37,580 nucleotides of DNA. Origin: an uncultured Prevotella sp. (GTDB lineage: Bacteria; Bacteroidota; Bacteroidia; Bacteroidales; Bacteroidaceae). Below the pieces are notes generated by a model. That model was not told the origin of the DNA, ran no database searches, and saw only the letters and a list, made by a program, of their open reading frames with translations. Of this stretch, positions 23,640 through 31,920 are shown in pieces (position 1 is the stretch's first letter; each line of letters starts with the position of its first letter). The DNA is taken from assembly GCA_946404405.1 (NCBI GenBank), contig CAMJDL010000032.1:1-37580 (forward strand). The letters are read 5' to 3'. A program made the translations under genes and the position numbers.

Positions 23640-23868
23640 TCGTTTCCTATATATAACAAGGTATAAACACTATCGTTTTGCAAAGGTACTGCAAACTGAG
23701 CGAAAAAACGCACTTTTCGCCACTTTTTTTGCATTTATTCATGAAAGGGTATAAAATACACGAAATTTAACATTTCGTAATTCACTGATTTACAAACACT
23801 TGCCAAAAAGTTACAAAAAAGGCCTAAAAAAAAACAAAAAAAATGATACGTCGTATTAAAAAAATGCG

Positions 23869-23876
23869 TACCTTTG
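23869..23876 (+). promoter_or_regulatory. -7 element of the small lipoprotein gene
   Basis: TACCTTTG followed by CAGCG, 53 bp before the start codon. A good -33 match is not present at the right distance. Confidence 0.5.
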
Positions 23877-23929
23877 CAGCGTTTTAATAAACAAATGATT
23901 GTTTTACAGATTTAAAAAGCTTAGAAAAA

Positions 23930-24112
23930 ATGAAAAAGTTAGTTTTGATGTTCGTAGCTGTTGCAGCTATTTCTTTCGCTTCTTGTGGTAACAAGACTCA
24001 GCAGGCTGAGGCCGTTGATTCTGATTCTATCGCAGTTGTTGATACCGCTGATACCGCTGATACCGCTGCTGTTGATACAGCTGCTGTTGACAGCGCTGCT
24101 GCTCAGAAGTAA
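23930..24112 (+). CDS. Small lipoprotein with Asp/Thr/Ala repeats
   Basis: A 60-residue protein with a lipoprotein signal (ISFASC, lipid Cys about residue 19). The mature 41 residues are low complexity, with repeated TAD and AVD units (DTADTADTAAVDTAAVDSAA). It is acidic and probably an unstructured, membrane-anchored peptide. It is monocistronic with a strong terminator, which suggests high expression. Function is unknown. Confidence 0.75.
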   Translation: MKKLVLMFVAVAAISFASCGNKTQQAEAVDSDSIAVVDTADTADTAAVDTAAVDSAAAQK

Positions 24113-24138
24113 TTCACGAACTCTAATTGAGAGAATCG

Positions 24139-24171
24139 ACCGTCGGATGTGAATCCGGCGGTTCTTTTTTT
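24139..24171 (+). terminator. Strong terminator of the small lipoprotein gene
   Basis: ACCGTCGGAT (24139-24148) pairs with ATCCGGCGGT (24153-24162) over ten positions with one G-U pair, closed by the loop GTGA and followed by TCTTTTTTT. Confidence 0.9.
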
Positions 24172-24191
24172 GTTTGTCTAGTTTTGTTTGT

Positions 24192-24236
24192 CTAGTTTAG
24201 CTAGTTTGACTAGTATAACTAGAGTAACTAGAACAA
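24192..24236. repeat. 9-bp tandem array, unit CTAGTTTGA and variants
   Basis: Five units start with CTAG every nine bases (24192, 24201, 24210, 24219, 24228): CTAGTTTAG, CTAGTTTGA, CTAGTATAA, CTAGAGTAA, CTAGAACAA. A further CTAG lies at 24178. Confidence 0.85.
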
Positions 24237-24253
24237 CCCCCAAAAAAGGCATT

Positions 24254-24286
24254 GAAAAATCCCGAGCGCTTGCGGCACTCGGGATT
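24254..24286 (-). terminator. Terminator of the rpsF-rpsR-rplI operon
   Basis: On the minus strand AATCCCGAG pairs with CTCGGGATT (24258-24286, 9 bp), followed by TTTC and later TTTTTT. It lies about 40 bp after the rplI stop. Confidence 0.85.
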
Positions 24287-24326
24287 CAACAGTGTATAAT
24301 AACTATGATTTGCTTTACAGCGGTTA

Positions 24327-24908
24327 TTACTCTTCTACAGGAGCCTCAGCAGCCTCCTCTACCTCAGCCTCAACTTCAGCTTCAGCAGCCTCAGCGGCAG
24401 CCTTCTTGGCGTCGGCAGCAGCCTTGATGGCAGCCTCTTCCTCGGCAGCAGCCTTCAGCTCAGCAGCATTCTCGGCAACGACCTTCACAGGAATTTCAAC
24501 AGTTACCTCCTTGTGGAAGTGAACAAGAGCAACATAGTCGCCAATCATCTTAGCTTCCTTCATGGTGATGAGCTTGCGATCGACATCCTTGCCCAGCTTC
24601 TTCAGTTCCTCAGCAATCTGATTGGCACCTACAGAACCGTAGAGCTGACCAGTTGTGCTGACCTTTGCAGCAATCTCCAGAGCAACACCATTCAGAGCCT
24701 CTGCCTTCTTCTCAGCCTCAGCCTTGATGGCAGCCAGCTTGTGAGCCTGCTGTTTCAGGTTCTCGGCGAGAATTTTCTTAGCCATAGGACTGGCGATAAC
24801 GCCCTTTCCCTGAGGAATCAGGTAGTTACGGCCATAACCCGACTTCACGTTTACGATATCGTTCTTATATCCCAGACCGATAATATCTTCTTTCAGTATA
24901 ATTTCCAT
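24327..24908 (-). CDS. rplI: 50S ribosomal protein L9 with extended acidic tail
   Basis: L9 binds 23S rRNA near the L1 stalk and limits frameshifting. The N-terminal domain MEIILKEDIIGLGYKNDIVNVKSGYGRNYLIP is typical. The long connecting helix and C-terminal domain end near residue 150. About 43 further residues form a tail of Ala and Glu (EVEAEVEEAAEAPVEE), absent from L9 of E. coli (149 residues). It is the last gene of rpsF-rpsR-rplI. Confidence 0.95.
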   Translation of the reverse strand: MEIILKEDIIGLGYKNDIVNVKSGYGRNYLIPQGKGVIASPMAKKILAENLKQQAHKLAAIKAEAEKKAEALNGVALEIAAKVSTTGQLYGSVGANQIAEELKKLGKDVDRKLITMKEAKMIGDYVALVHFHKEVTVEIPVKVVAENAAELKAAAEEEAAIKAAADAKKAAAEAAEAEVEAEVEEAAEAPVEE

Positions 24909-24927
24909 ATCTTCTGTCCTCCTAATT

Positions 24928-25197
24928 TTACTTCATCATGTCAGTTACGTAGGGCAGCAGAGCAATCTGGCGGGCACGCTTAACGGCCTGAGCCACACGG
25001 CGCTGATACTTCAGAGATGTACCGGTGATACGACGGGGCAGAATCTTACCCTGCTCGTTCAGGAACTTCTTCAGGAACTCGGGATCCTTGTAATCGATGT
25101 ACTTGATACCGCTCTTCTTGAAACGGCAGTACTTCTTCTTCTTCGTGTCGATAGAAGGAGCGTTCAAATAACGGATTTCAGTGTCTTGCTGTGCCAT
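24928..25197 (-). CDS. rpsR: 30S ribosomal protein S18
   Basis: An 89-residue S18, with [20 protein letters not shown] and [22 protein letters not shown] in character, both conserved. It pairs with S6 in the platform of the 30S subunit. It lies 3 bp from rpsF and 19 bp from rplI in one operon. Confidence 0.96.
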   Translation of the reverse strand: MAQQDTEIRYLNAPSIDTKKKKYCRFKKSGIKYIDYKDPEFLKKFLNEQGKILPRRITGTSLKYQRRVAQAVKRARQIALLPYVTDMMK

Positions 25198-25200
25198 AGT

Positions 25201-25545
25201 TTAAGCCTCCTCTTTTTTACCAAGTTTGTTACGACGCTTCTCAGCATACTCAATGGCATACTTCTCAAGCTTTACTGTCTGGAAACGGATAACTTTCTCG
25301 TCACGACGGAAAGCAGTCTCCAAAGTCTTAATCACTGATGGCTCAGCCTTGAACTCTACCAGGAAATAGAAACCTGTAGATTTCTTCTCGATAGCGTAAG
25401 CCATCTTCTTCAGTCCCCAGGCCTCTTCGTTCACGATCTCTGCACCCTTATCGGTGAGGACCTTCTTGAACTTTGCGACCGTTTCCTTTGTCTGTTCATC
25501 AGACAAAACGGGAGTCAAAATGAAAACGGTTTCGTATTGATTCAT
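25201..25545 (-). CDS. rpsF: 30S ribosomal protein S6
   Basis: A 114-residue S6: [18 protein letters not shown] at the start, [21 protein letters not shown] in the middle. It is the first gene of the operon. A minus-strand TACCTTTG element lies at 25593-25600, but the -33 part falls in the heptamer array and does not match well. In other bacteria the S6:S18 complex can bind the rpsF leader; I could not identify that motif here. Confidence 0.96.
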   Translation of the reverse strand: MNQYETVFILTPVLSDEQTKETVAKFKKVLTDKGAEIVNEEAWGLKKMAYAIEKKSTGFYFLVEFKAEPSVIKTLETAFRRDEKVIRFQTVKLEKYAIEYAEKRRNKLGKKEEA

Positions 25546-25606
25546 ACTACTTTTAATTAATAAATAAATGTTATTTTTGCAAAATGCGGGTGCAAAGGTA
25601 CAAAAA

Positions 25607-25641
25607 AATTACGAATTATGAATTACGAATTACGAATTATT
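25607..25641. repeat. Heptamer tandem array, unit AATTACG
   Basis: Five 7-bp units: AATTACG, AATTATG, AATTACG, AATTACG, AATTATT. It lies between the divergent rpsF and small membrane protein genes, overlapping the expected -33 regions. Confidence 0.85.
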
Positions 25642-25671
25642 TCTTATCTTTGCACAAAATTTAACGATTTT

Positions 25672-25851
25672 ATGAAGAAATTGACCCCTTTTTTAGGCAT
25701 ATTACTTATTATAATAGGTACAATGGTGCTAATCGCGACGCGTTTTAGCAGTTTGTCCACTCATAACTCATTGCTCTTAGCAGGTCTGCTTTGCATCATT
25801 GGGGGCATTTGGTTACACATTCGCAGTATTAAGCAAGACAGCAAATTCTGA
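25672..25851 (+). CDS. Small two-helix membrane protein
   Basis: A 59-residue protein: MKKLTPFLGILLIIIGTMVLI and LLLAGLLCIIGGIWLHI are two hydrophobic helices, with a basic C-terminus. The longer frame from 25618 is rejected, since its first codons translate the heptamer array. A TATCTTTG element at 25645-25652 precedes it. It ends 2 bp before tex, so both are probably co-transcribed. Function is unknown. Confidence 0.7.
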   Translation: MKKLTPFLGILLIIIGTMVLIATRFSSLSTHNSLLLAGLLCIIGGIWLHIRSIKQDSKF

Positions 25852-25853
25852 TT

Positions 25854-27998
25854 ATGGAGAACATTAAGATATTCACACGTTTGATATCCAACGAGTTGCA
25901 CCTGCAGGAGCATGCAGTAGAGAACACGCTGAAACTGTTGGACGAAGGATGCACTATTCCTTTTATTTCGCGTTATCGTAAGGAACGCACGGGCGGATTG
26001 GACGAGGTGCAAATCACAGCTATCAGCAATCGCTGCGAACAATTACAGGAAATAGCCAAACGCAAGGATACCGTTATTAAGACCATTACCGAACAGGAAA
26101 AGATGACGCCGGAGTTAAGGAAACGCATTGACGACTGTTGGGACTCGACCACGCTCGAAGACATCTACCTGCCCTACAAACCCAAGCGTCGCACACGTGC
26201 GCAAGTGGCTCGCGAACAAGGACTTGAACCGCTGGCCACCATCCTGATGATGCAGCGCGAAGCTAACCCTGAGCGTGCCGCCCAACGCTTCGTTGTGGGC
26301 GATGTTTCTGACATCGCCACTGCCCTCCGTGGTGCCCAAGACATCATTGCTGAACAGGTCAGCGAGGACGAGCGCTCGCGTAATCAGGTGCGCTCAGCCT
26401 TCCGTCGTGAAGCCTTCATCGAGTCAAAGGTTGTGAAAAGCAAGAAAGATACCGACGAAGCCCAGAAATACAGCGACTACTTCGAATGGGAAGAACCCCT
26501 AAAACGTTGTTCCAGTCACCGGTTGCTGGCCATGCGCCGTGGTGAAAGCGAGGGTATCCTAAGGGTGAGCATCACCATCGATGACGACGAAGCCATACAG
26601 CGCATGCAGCGCAATTACGTCCGAGGCAATGGGCCTTGCCAACGTCTTGTGGCAGAGGCTGTTGAGGACGGTTACAAACGTTTGTTGGCACCCTCGATAG
26701 AGACGGAGTTTATGAATCTGAGCAAGGAAAAGGCCGACGAGGAGGCTATCCGCGTGTTTGCCGAAAACCTGCGCCAGCTGTTGCTGTCAGCCCCGTTAGG
26801 GCAGAAGCGCGTGATGGGTATCGACCCTGGATTCCGAACGGGTTGTAAGGTGGTATGCCTGGACGCACAAGGCAACCTGCTGCACCACGAGGCCATCTTC
26901 CCCCACCCACCTGTGAATCACAGAATGCAGGCTACCGTACACGTTCAGCAGATGATTAAGGACTACGACATCGAAGCTATCGCCATTGGCAATGGTACCG
27001 CCAGTCGTGAAACGAAGGAGTTTATAGCGGATGCGCTGGCAAAACCAGCGCCAACAGTCTACGTGGTCAGCGAGGACGGTGCTTCCGTTTATAGTGCGTC
27101 CAAGGTGGCTCGCGATGAGTTCCCTGACGAGGACGTGACGGTTCGTGGGGCCGTCAGCATTGGTCGTCGACTGATGGACCCGCTGGCCGAACTGGTAAAG
27201 ATTGACCCCAAGAGCATCGGTGTGGGACAATACCAGCACGATGTCGACCAGACGATGCTCAAGCACTCGCTCGACCAAACGGTAGAGAGTTGCGTTAACC
27301 TTGTGGGAGTTAACCTCAACACCGCTTCCCAGCATTTGCTGACCTACGTCAGCGGACTGGGGCCCGTACTTGCCCAAAACATTGTCAACTACCGTAAAGA
27401 AAACGGTGCCTTCACCTCACGTGCCCAATTGAAGAAAGTGCCCCGCTTAGGACCCGCTGCCTACCAGCAGTGTGCCGGTTTCCTGCGTATTCCCGATGCC
27501 AAAAACCCGCTCGACAACAGTGCCGTACACCCCGAAAGCTACCATGTGGTGGAGCAGATGGCCAAAGACCAAGGCTGCAGCGTCAGCGACCTTATTAATA
27601 ATAAGAGTACACGCGAGGGCATTGACATCAAGCGATACATTACCGACGAAGTGGGACTCCCCACCCTGACTGACATCATGAAGGAGTTGGAAAAACCAGG
27701 GCGCGACCCTCGTGAACAGATAGAGGCCTTTGAGTTCGACAGCAGCGTACAGACCATCGATGACCTGCATGAAGGCATGGAACTGCCCGGCATCGTGACC
27801 AACATCACCAACTTTGGCGCCTTCGTCGACATCGGTGTCCATCAGGACGGACTGGTACACGTTTCGCAACTGGCCGACCGCTATGTCAGCGACCCTACTC
27901 AGGTAGTCCGCCTGCACCAGCATGTCCGAGTCCGCGTCATCGGCGTCGACCTCCGTCGCCAACGCATCTCATTATCGATGAAGGGAGTAAAAAAGTAA
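25854..27998 (+). CDS. Tex family RNA-binding transcription accessory protein
   Basis: A 714-residue Tex protein. The order is an N-terminal helical region, a YqgF/RuvC-like domain (VMGIDPGFRTG near residue 320), two helix-hairpin-helix motifs (SGLGPVLAQNIVNYR; VPRLGPAAYQQCAGFLRI), and a C-terminal S1 domain (GIVTNITNFGAFVDIGVHQDGLVHVS, about 640-712). Tex binds nucleic acids and influences transcription in other bacteria. Length is near the usual 720-780. The stop codon lies in an 8-bp repeat array that leads into the next gene. Confidence 0.93.
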   Translation: MENIKIFTRLISNELHLQEHAVENTLKLLDEGCTIPFISRYRKERTGGLDEVQITAISNRCEQLQEIAKRKDTVIKTITEQEKMTPELRKRIDDCWDSTTLEDIYLPYKPKRRTRAQVAREQGLEPLATILMMQREANPERAAQRFVVGDVSDIATALRGAQDIIAEQVSEDERSRNQVRSAFRREAFIESKVVKSKKDTDEAQKYSDYFEWEEPLKRCSSHRLLAMRRGESEGILRVSITIDDDEAIQRMQRNYVRGNGPCQRLVAEAVEDGYKRLLAPSIETEFMNLSKEKADEEAIRVFAENLRQLLLSAPLGQKRVMGIDPGFRTGCKVVCLDAQGNLLHHEAIFPHPPVNHRMQATVHVQQMIKDYDIEAIAIGNGTASRETKEFIADALAKPAPTVYVVSEDGASVYSASKVARDEFPDEDVTVRGAVSIGRRLMDPLAELVKIDPKSIGVGQYQHDVDQTMLKHSLDQTVESCVNLVGVNLNTASQHLLTYVSGLGPVLAQNIVNYRKENGAFTSRAQLKKVPRLGPAAYQQCAGFLRIPDAKNPLDNSAVHPESYHVVEQMAKDQGCSVSDLINNKSTREGIDIKRYITDEVGLPTLTDIMKELEKPGRDPREQIEAFEFDSSVQTIDDLHEGMELPGIVTNITNFGAFVDIGVHQDGLVHVSQLADRYVSDPTQVVRLHQHVRVRVIGVDLRRQRISLSMKGVKK

Positions 27999-28026
27999 AA
28001 AGGTAAAAAAGTAAAAAGGTAAAAGA
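27987..28026. repeat. 8-bp tandem array GTAAAAAR
   Basis: Five 8-bp units (GTAAAAAA, GTAAAAAG, GTAAAAAA, GTAAAAAG, GTAAAAGA) run from the last tex codons to 2 bp before the next start codon. Copy number would change the tex-to-regulator spacing. Confidence 0.85.
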
Positions 28027-28028
28027 TA

Positions 28029-29675
28029 ATGAAGAACCTGATTCTATGCCTGCTGCTTTCGTGCTGTTGTTGGCAGGCAAACGCCCAAGATCGCGTAATA
28101 CCGACATTAGAACAGTTTAACAAGAAGCCCGATGTCGCAACAGCCAACCGTTTCTTCGACGAACTTCTCAAGGCAGAGTTTATCGACGAAAAGACGACGT
28201 TCCCAAACAACACGCCTACCGACTCACTCCAACAGCAGGTATGGTTCTGGTCTGCAGAGTGGCTCTACGACCAAGGACAATTCAAAGAGGCTGAACGATA
28301 TGCCCTCGATGCCCTCAAAAAGTATCATCCTGCCAATCCCGACAAAGCCGACTGTCTGAATACATTAGGCTGCATTTATGTTCGACTGAGCGATTTCAAG
28401 CAGGCTGCTAATTATGCACGACAGAGTGTGGATTTAGAGATGAAAGGTGGCGACCACGACCGTATTGCGTCGAGCATGAACACGCTGGCAGGCATCTATA
28501 TGGCTGGCTATCAGGCTAAAGAGGCTGAACAGATTATCCTACAGGCTATCGACCACATCAACCAAGTGGACAACCCCGGACGTAAAGCCATCATCCTTGG
28601 TATGGCATCTGAAATCTACCACACCTTGGGTGACGACTCGAAAGCCCTGCCATACGCAGAGCAGGCTGTCGACATAGAGCGGCAGCTGGGACGCAAGCCT
28701 AAACTCACCATCCGCCTGTCGCAGAAGGGTTCCGCACTTCTCGGGCTCCATCGCTACAAGGAGGCCGAAGACATCTATCGTCAGATTTTGCCTGAGTTCA
28801 AAGAGACGGGTGACTGGCACTCGTATGCTATCGCCCTGAACCGTCTGGGCATGGCGTTGCTCTGCCAGAAGCGCCAACAGGAGGCCATTCCCTATTATCG
28901 TCAGGCTGCCGACCTCTTCTCGAAGATGGGCGACCTGTACAACGAGATTCATGCCCACCGCGGACTCTACGAGAGCTATTGGGACCTGAATCCGGACTCT
29001 GCCAAGATAGAACTCGACTATTTCGACTTGCTGAAGGATTCGCTCTATACCCACGCCACTGCCGAGGCTCTGTCGCGCTATAATGCCGAGTTCGGTAACG
29101 AGCAGCTGCAACAAGAGAACGAAGAGGTTCGCAGCGCTCACCGACGTACCATCATCACAGCCATCATTGTCCTATTGATAGTCATCGCCTTGGCTTGGAT
29201 AATCGTTTACAACACCCGTCAACGCGAAAAGCGACGCATAGAGGCATTGATGCAGGAGATATCATTGCTTCGTGCAAAAATGGATGTTGTGCCCCAAGTG
29301 CCTGAGGAAGAAACAATGGCAGAAACGCCGACTGTGTCTGAAACCAACGAAGAGCGCCTATTCCTGATGCGCGTTATCGAGGTGGTCAATGACGGGTTTG
29401 CTGACAGGCAGTGGAGCGTCGAGGTCATCGCCTCGAAACTGAATATGAGTGTTCAAACCTTCCGCCGCCGATTGATGGCTGCTGCGGGCGAATCGCCCAA
29501 GGCCTTTATCTCGGCTATCCAGATGGAGAAGGCGGGAAAACTTTTGACAGAACATCCCGATATGCCTATCGTTGATGTGGCCTTCAAGTGTGGTTTCGAC
29601 GAGGCCAGCAGTTTTACCCATACCTTTAAGCGAATCTATGGTATAACCCCGTCACAATACCGAGAAAAGCAGTAA
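28029..29675 (+). CDS. Membrane-anchored TPR sensor with AraC-type DNA-binding domain
   Basis: A 548-residue regulator. A signal peptide (CLLLSCCCWQANAQ) leads into a periplasmic region with tetratricopeptide repeats (about 70-330). One transmembrane helix (IITAIIVLLIVIALAWIIVY, about 374-394) is followed by a short coiled coil and a C-terminal AraC helix-turn-helix pair (about 455-545), ending with the typical GFDEASSFTHTFKRIYGITPSQYR pattern. The design resembles hybrid two-component regulators of Bacteroidota but lacks kinase and receiver domains, so the signal must pass directly across the membrane. The target genes and the ligand are unknown; the exported proteins just downstream are plausible targets. 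Confidence 0.88.
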   Translation: MKNLILCLLLSCCCWQANAQDRVIPTLEQFNKKPDVATANRFFDELLKAEFIDEKTTFPNNTPTDSLQQQVWFWSAEWLYDQGQFKEAERYALDALKKYHPANPDKADCLNTLGCIYVRLSDFKQAANYARQSVDLEMKGGDHDRIASSMNTLAGIYMAGYQAKEAEQIILQAIDHINQVDNPGRKAIILGMASEIYHTLGDDSKALPYAEQAVDIERQLGRKPKLTIRLSQKGSALLGLHRYKEAEDIYRQILPEFKETGDWHSYAIALNRLGMALLCQKRQQEAIPYYRQAADLFSKMGDLYNEIHAHRGLYESYWDLNPDSAKIELDYFDLLKDSLYTHATAEALSRYNAEFGNEQLQQENEEVRSAHRRTIITAIIVLLIVIALAWIIVYNTRQREKRRIEALMQEISLLRAKMDVVPQVPEEETMAETPTVSETNEERLFLMRVIEVVNDGFADRQWSVEVIASKLNMSVQTFRRRLMAAAGESPKAFISAIQMEKAGKLLTEHPDMPIVDVAFKCGFDEASSFTHTFKRIYGITPSQYREKQ

Positions 29676-29756
29676 AATAGGCATTTTGGAAGAAAACAAC
29701 AAGTCGGCGCCTGATAATTGGAAGATTTTATCAAGCGTCGATTTGCTTTTTTGCCG

Positions 29757-29764
29757 TACCTTTG
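29757..29764 (+). promoter_or_regulatory. -7 element before the small coiled-coil gene
   Basis: TACCTTTG followed by CAC, 28 bp before the start at 29792. The -33 match is poor. Confidence 0.5.
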
Positions 29765-29791
29765 CACTGTCGAAAGTAATCAATAGAAACG

Positions 29792-29983
29792 ATGAATAAA
29801 AAGGAGCAACAAAACGATGCAAAAAGGTTCTCACTGGAATACCTGCAATATCTTCTGCAGCAAGAGGATATCATCGAGCGTTTGCTCGACAAGCGGATGC
29901 TCCAGTTGGAACCGGAACTTGAAAAAATCATCGACGAAAAAATAGATTCGCGCATACGTACATTTTTAAATAATAAACAGTAA
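29792..29983 (+). CDS. Small charged helical protein
   Basis: A 63-residue protein with no signal peptide. It is almost wholly alpha-helical, with a Gln-rich first half (LEYLQYLLQQED) and an acidic then basic second half (LEPELEKIIDEKIDSRIR). It may dimerise through a coiled coil. It has its own -7 element and lies 22 bp before the exported-protein gene. I do not recognise a family. Confidence 0.6.
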   Translation: MNKKEQQNDAKRFSLEYLQYLLQQEDIIERLLDKRMLQLEPELEKIIDEKIDSRIRTFLNNKQ

Positions 29984-30005
29984 TAACCCTTTAACAATTA
30001 CAGCA

Positions 30006-30998
30006 ATGAAAAAAGAATCAATCGTAAGAATTCTGATGGCCTCAGTCATCATGTTTGGAGTACAAACCACAGCGTCAGCCCAGTTTGGTGGACTGAAGAA
30101 ATTGGCCAAGAAGGCCGTCAGCGAGAAAGCCGCCCCCACTCAGGAATCTTCTTCTACATCGTCCGACGATGCCGTCAGCAACTATCGCAAAGATCCCAGC
30201 GGACGCACTCTACCGACGACCAATGCCGCCAAGGTGAAGTACATTGGTGGCGACGACACGCCTGAGCGTCAGAAGGTCTATGCCTATTTCCTGCTCGAAG
30301 GTCTTGAGCGTAGCAGAAACACGGCTACCGGCGATTACAGCACGACGGCAAACAACATCCTGAACTGGCTCTATCTCACCATCAGCGGACAGGGCAACAA
30401 CGGTGGTTCATCACCCACCTATTGGATGAGAGAGTTTGACAGCAATGCCAAGCGTATCAATACTGCCTTCGAACTCGATCAAGAACCGGCAGAGGTTGCC
30501 GACCTTTTCGACGCCGAACTGCTGCGTGCCAAAGTAACCTATATGAAGCAATATATGGCCGACCAGCCTCAGATGAGCGAACAGGAGCAGACCTCATGGC
30601 TGCAACAGCGTAAGGACGAACGCCAGATTGCAAAGTTCGGACTGAACACGCTGAAGGATAATGGTCAGAACGGTCAGCTGAAGCGCGACTTCGAAGCTAA
30701 GGTCAAAGCCGACTTAAAACCAACCAAGATGCTCGGAACCTATATCGTATCAGCATTCTGGCAGGGTCTATACTTAGTCAACAAACCCGAATTTGCACAG
30801 TATTCTTCTGTTCAGGAAATGCGCGCCAAGGCTTACTATATGAAGAACGGCAAGTACTACTATGTCAAAGGTGGCAAACGTCATGGCATCCTGAAAAGCG
30901 ATGCATCGGGCAAATCTGTGGATTTTGCAGACTACAACCCGGGCTTAGAGACGCCCATTGAGATTCCTGCGGATTTGGCCAAGAAGTATTTCAAATAA
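30006..30998 (+). CDS. Exported protein of unknown function
   Basis: A 330-residue protein with a signal peptide ending TTASAQ (about residue 26). The mature N-terminus is basic (FGGLKKLAKKAVSEKA), then a Ser/Thr-rich linker follows. The rest is helical, with a Gln/Glu-rich middle (MSEQEQTSWLQQRKDERQ) and a Tyr-rich strand (YYMKNGKYYYVKGGKRHGIL). It probably belongs to the same transcript as the 63-residue protein upstream. No function is recognised. Confidence 0.75.
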   Translation: MKKESIVRILMASVIMFGVQTTASAQFGGLKKLAKKAVSEKAAPTQESSSTSSDDAVSNYRKDPSGRTLPTTNAAKVKYIGGDDTPERQKVYAYFLLEGLERSRNTATGDYSTTANNILNWLYLTISGQGNNGGSSPTYWMREFDSNAKRINTAFELDQEPAEVADLFDAELLRAKVTYMKQYMADQPQMSEQEQTSWLQQRKDERQIAKFGLNTLKDNGQNGQLKRDFEAKVKADLKPTKMLGTYIVSAFWQGLYLVNKPEFAQYSSVQEMRAKAYYMKNGKYYYVKGGKRHGILKSDASGKSVDFADYNPGLETPIEIPADLAKKYFK

Positions 30999-31097
30999 AC
31001 AGGTAAAATGTTATTAACAATTACGGGCTAAACATAAAAAAACGACCATTTATCTAAAAAAAGTTTGTTTTTTGCAACAACTTATCGATTTTTTTTG

Positions 31098-31105
31098 TAA
31101 CTTTG
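31098..31105 (+). promoter_or_regulatory. -7 element of the sorting-tail protein gene
   Basis: TAACTTTG followed by CACC, 69 bp before the start codon. A TTTG lies 23 bp upstream (31071-31074), slightly further than usual. Confidence 0.5.
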
Positions 31106-31173
31106 CACCCGAAGTCAATAAATAACAAGTATAACCATTTTATTAACAATTAAACACTAAACATTAAACCATT

Positions 31174-31878
31174 ATGAAAAAGAGTATCTTTTTTGTGTGT
31201 TCAATGATGCTTTGCGCCTATCAGGCCATCGCCGCTGAAGTGATGTGTCTGAAGACCAACGCAGGGCAGTACATTGAGGTGGTTCGCGTAAGCATGATGG
31301 TGATTCCTGACGGAGGTAGCACGTTCGACATCCTCGTAAAAGACGGTGAAGGTGCAGCCAACGTTCAGAGCATCAGCTTCGAGAGACACGAGTCGGACAT
31401 CAACCTGAGCAATTATTCAGGCAGTTCTTCAGGTGGACAAGCACCTGACTACTCAAAGCCATTCTTCCTGTTGACCAGCACTGGTAAGTACTTCTACATG
31501 AAGGATAAGCCGGAACTGATTTCCAAGGACGGTAGCGATAAGTTCGACGTCAAGGTGGGTAACACCACTGAGAGCGACGTGGCTAAGATTTATTTCTTCC
31601 GCGGTTCAGAAGAGGACGCTGCACAGACTGCTGGCATCGACACCCCGAAGATGACAGTTGCCGAAGAGAAACTGACACTTATGACTCCTATCAGCTCGCA
31701 GATGACGATTTCTGGTTGCGGTGCAGCCGTCGAGGCAGAACTTTATGCAGCCGATGGTCGTATGGTTGGCAAGGCTCCCGTCAGCAACGGTGTCACTACC
31801 GTTTATGTAGGCCATCTGACCCGTGGCGTCTACTTCGTCAAGGTAGGCAAGAAATCACTGAAGTTCATGAAGAGATAA
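31174..31878 (+). CDS. Exported protein with type IX sorting-like C-terminal domain
   Basis: A 234-residue protein with a signal peptide (FFVCSMMLCAYQAIAA). The C-terminal 75 residues match the pattern of type IX (Por) secretion sorting domains: AELYAADGRMVGKAPVSNG, then a VYVGHLTRGVYFVKVG strand pair and a final basic KSLKFMKR. Such tails direct proteins across the outer membrane by the T9SS. The central part is beta-rich with a Ser/Gly linker (SGSSSGG) and shows no enzyme motif. Alternatively the tail is only a structural beta domain. A T9SS component candidate (porD) lies 17 kb away. Confidence 0.75.
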   Translation: MKKSIFFVCSMMLCAYQAIAAEVMCLKTNAGQYIEVVRVSMMVIPDGGSTFDILVKDGEGAANVQSISFERHESDINLSNYSGSSSGGQAPDYSKPFFLLTSTGKYFYMKDKPELISKDGSDKFDVKVGNTTESDVAKIYFFRGSEEDAAQTAGIDTPKMTVAEEKLTLMTPISSQMTISGCGAAVEAELYAADGRMVGKAPVSNGVTTVYVGHLTRGVYFVKVGKKSLKFMKR

Positions 31879-31920
31879 TCAAGTAACAAAGTAAAAAACA
31901 ACAATTAAATTATAACCATT

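Noticed and set aside
25618..25671. Upstream extension of the small membrane protein
   Set aside because: Its codons are the heptamer array plus the -7 promoter element, so it should not be translated.
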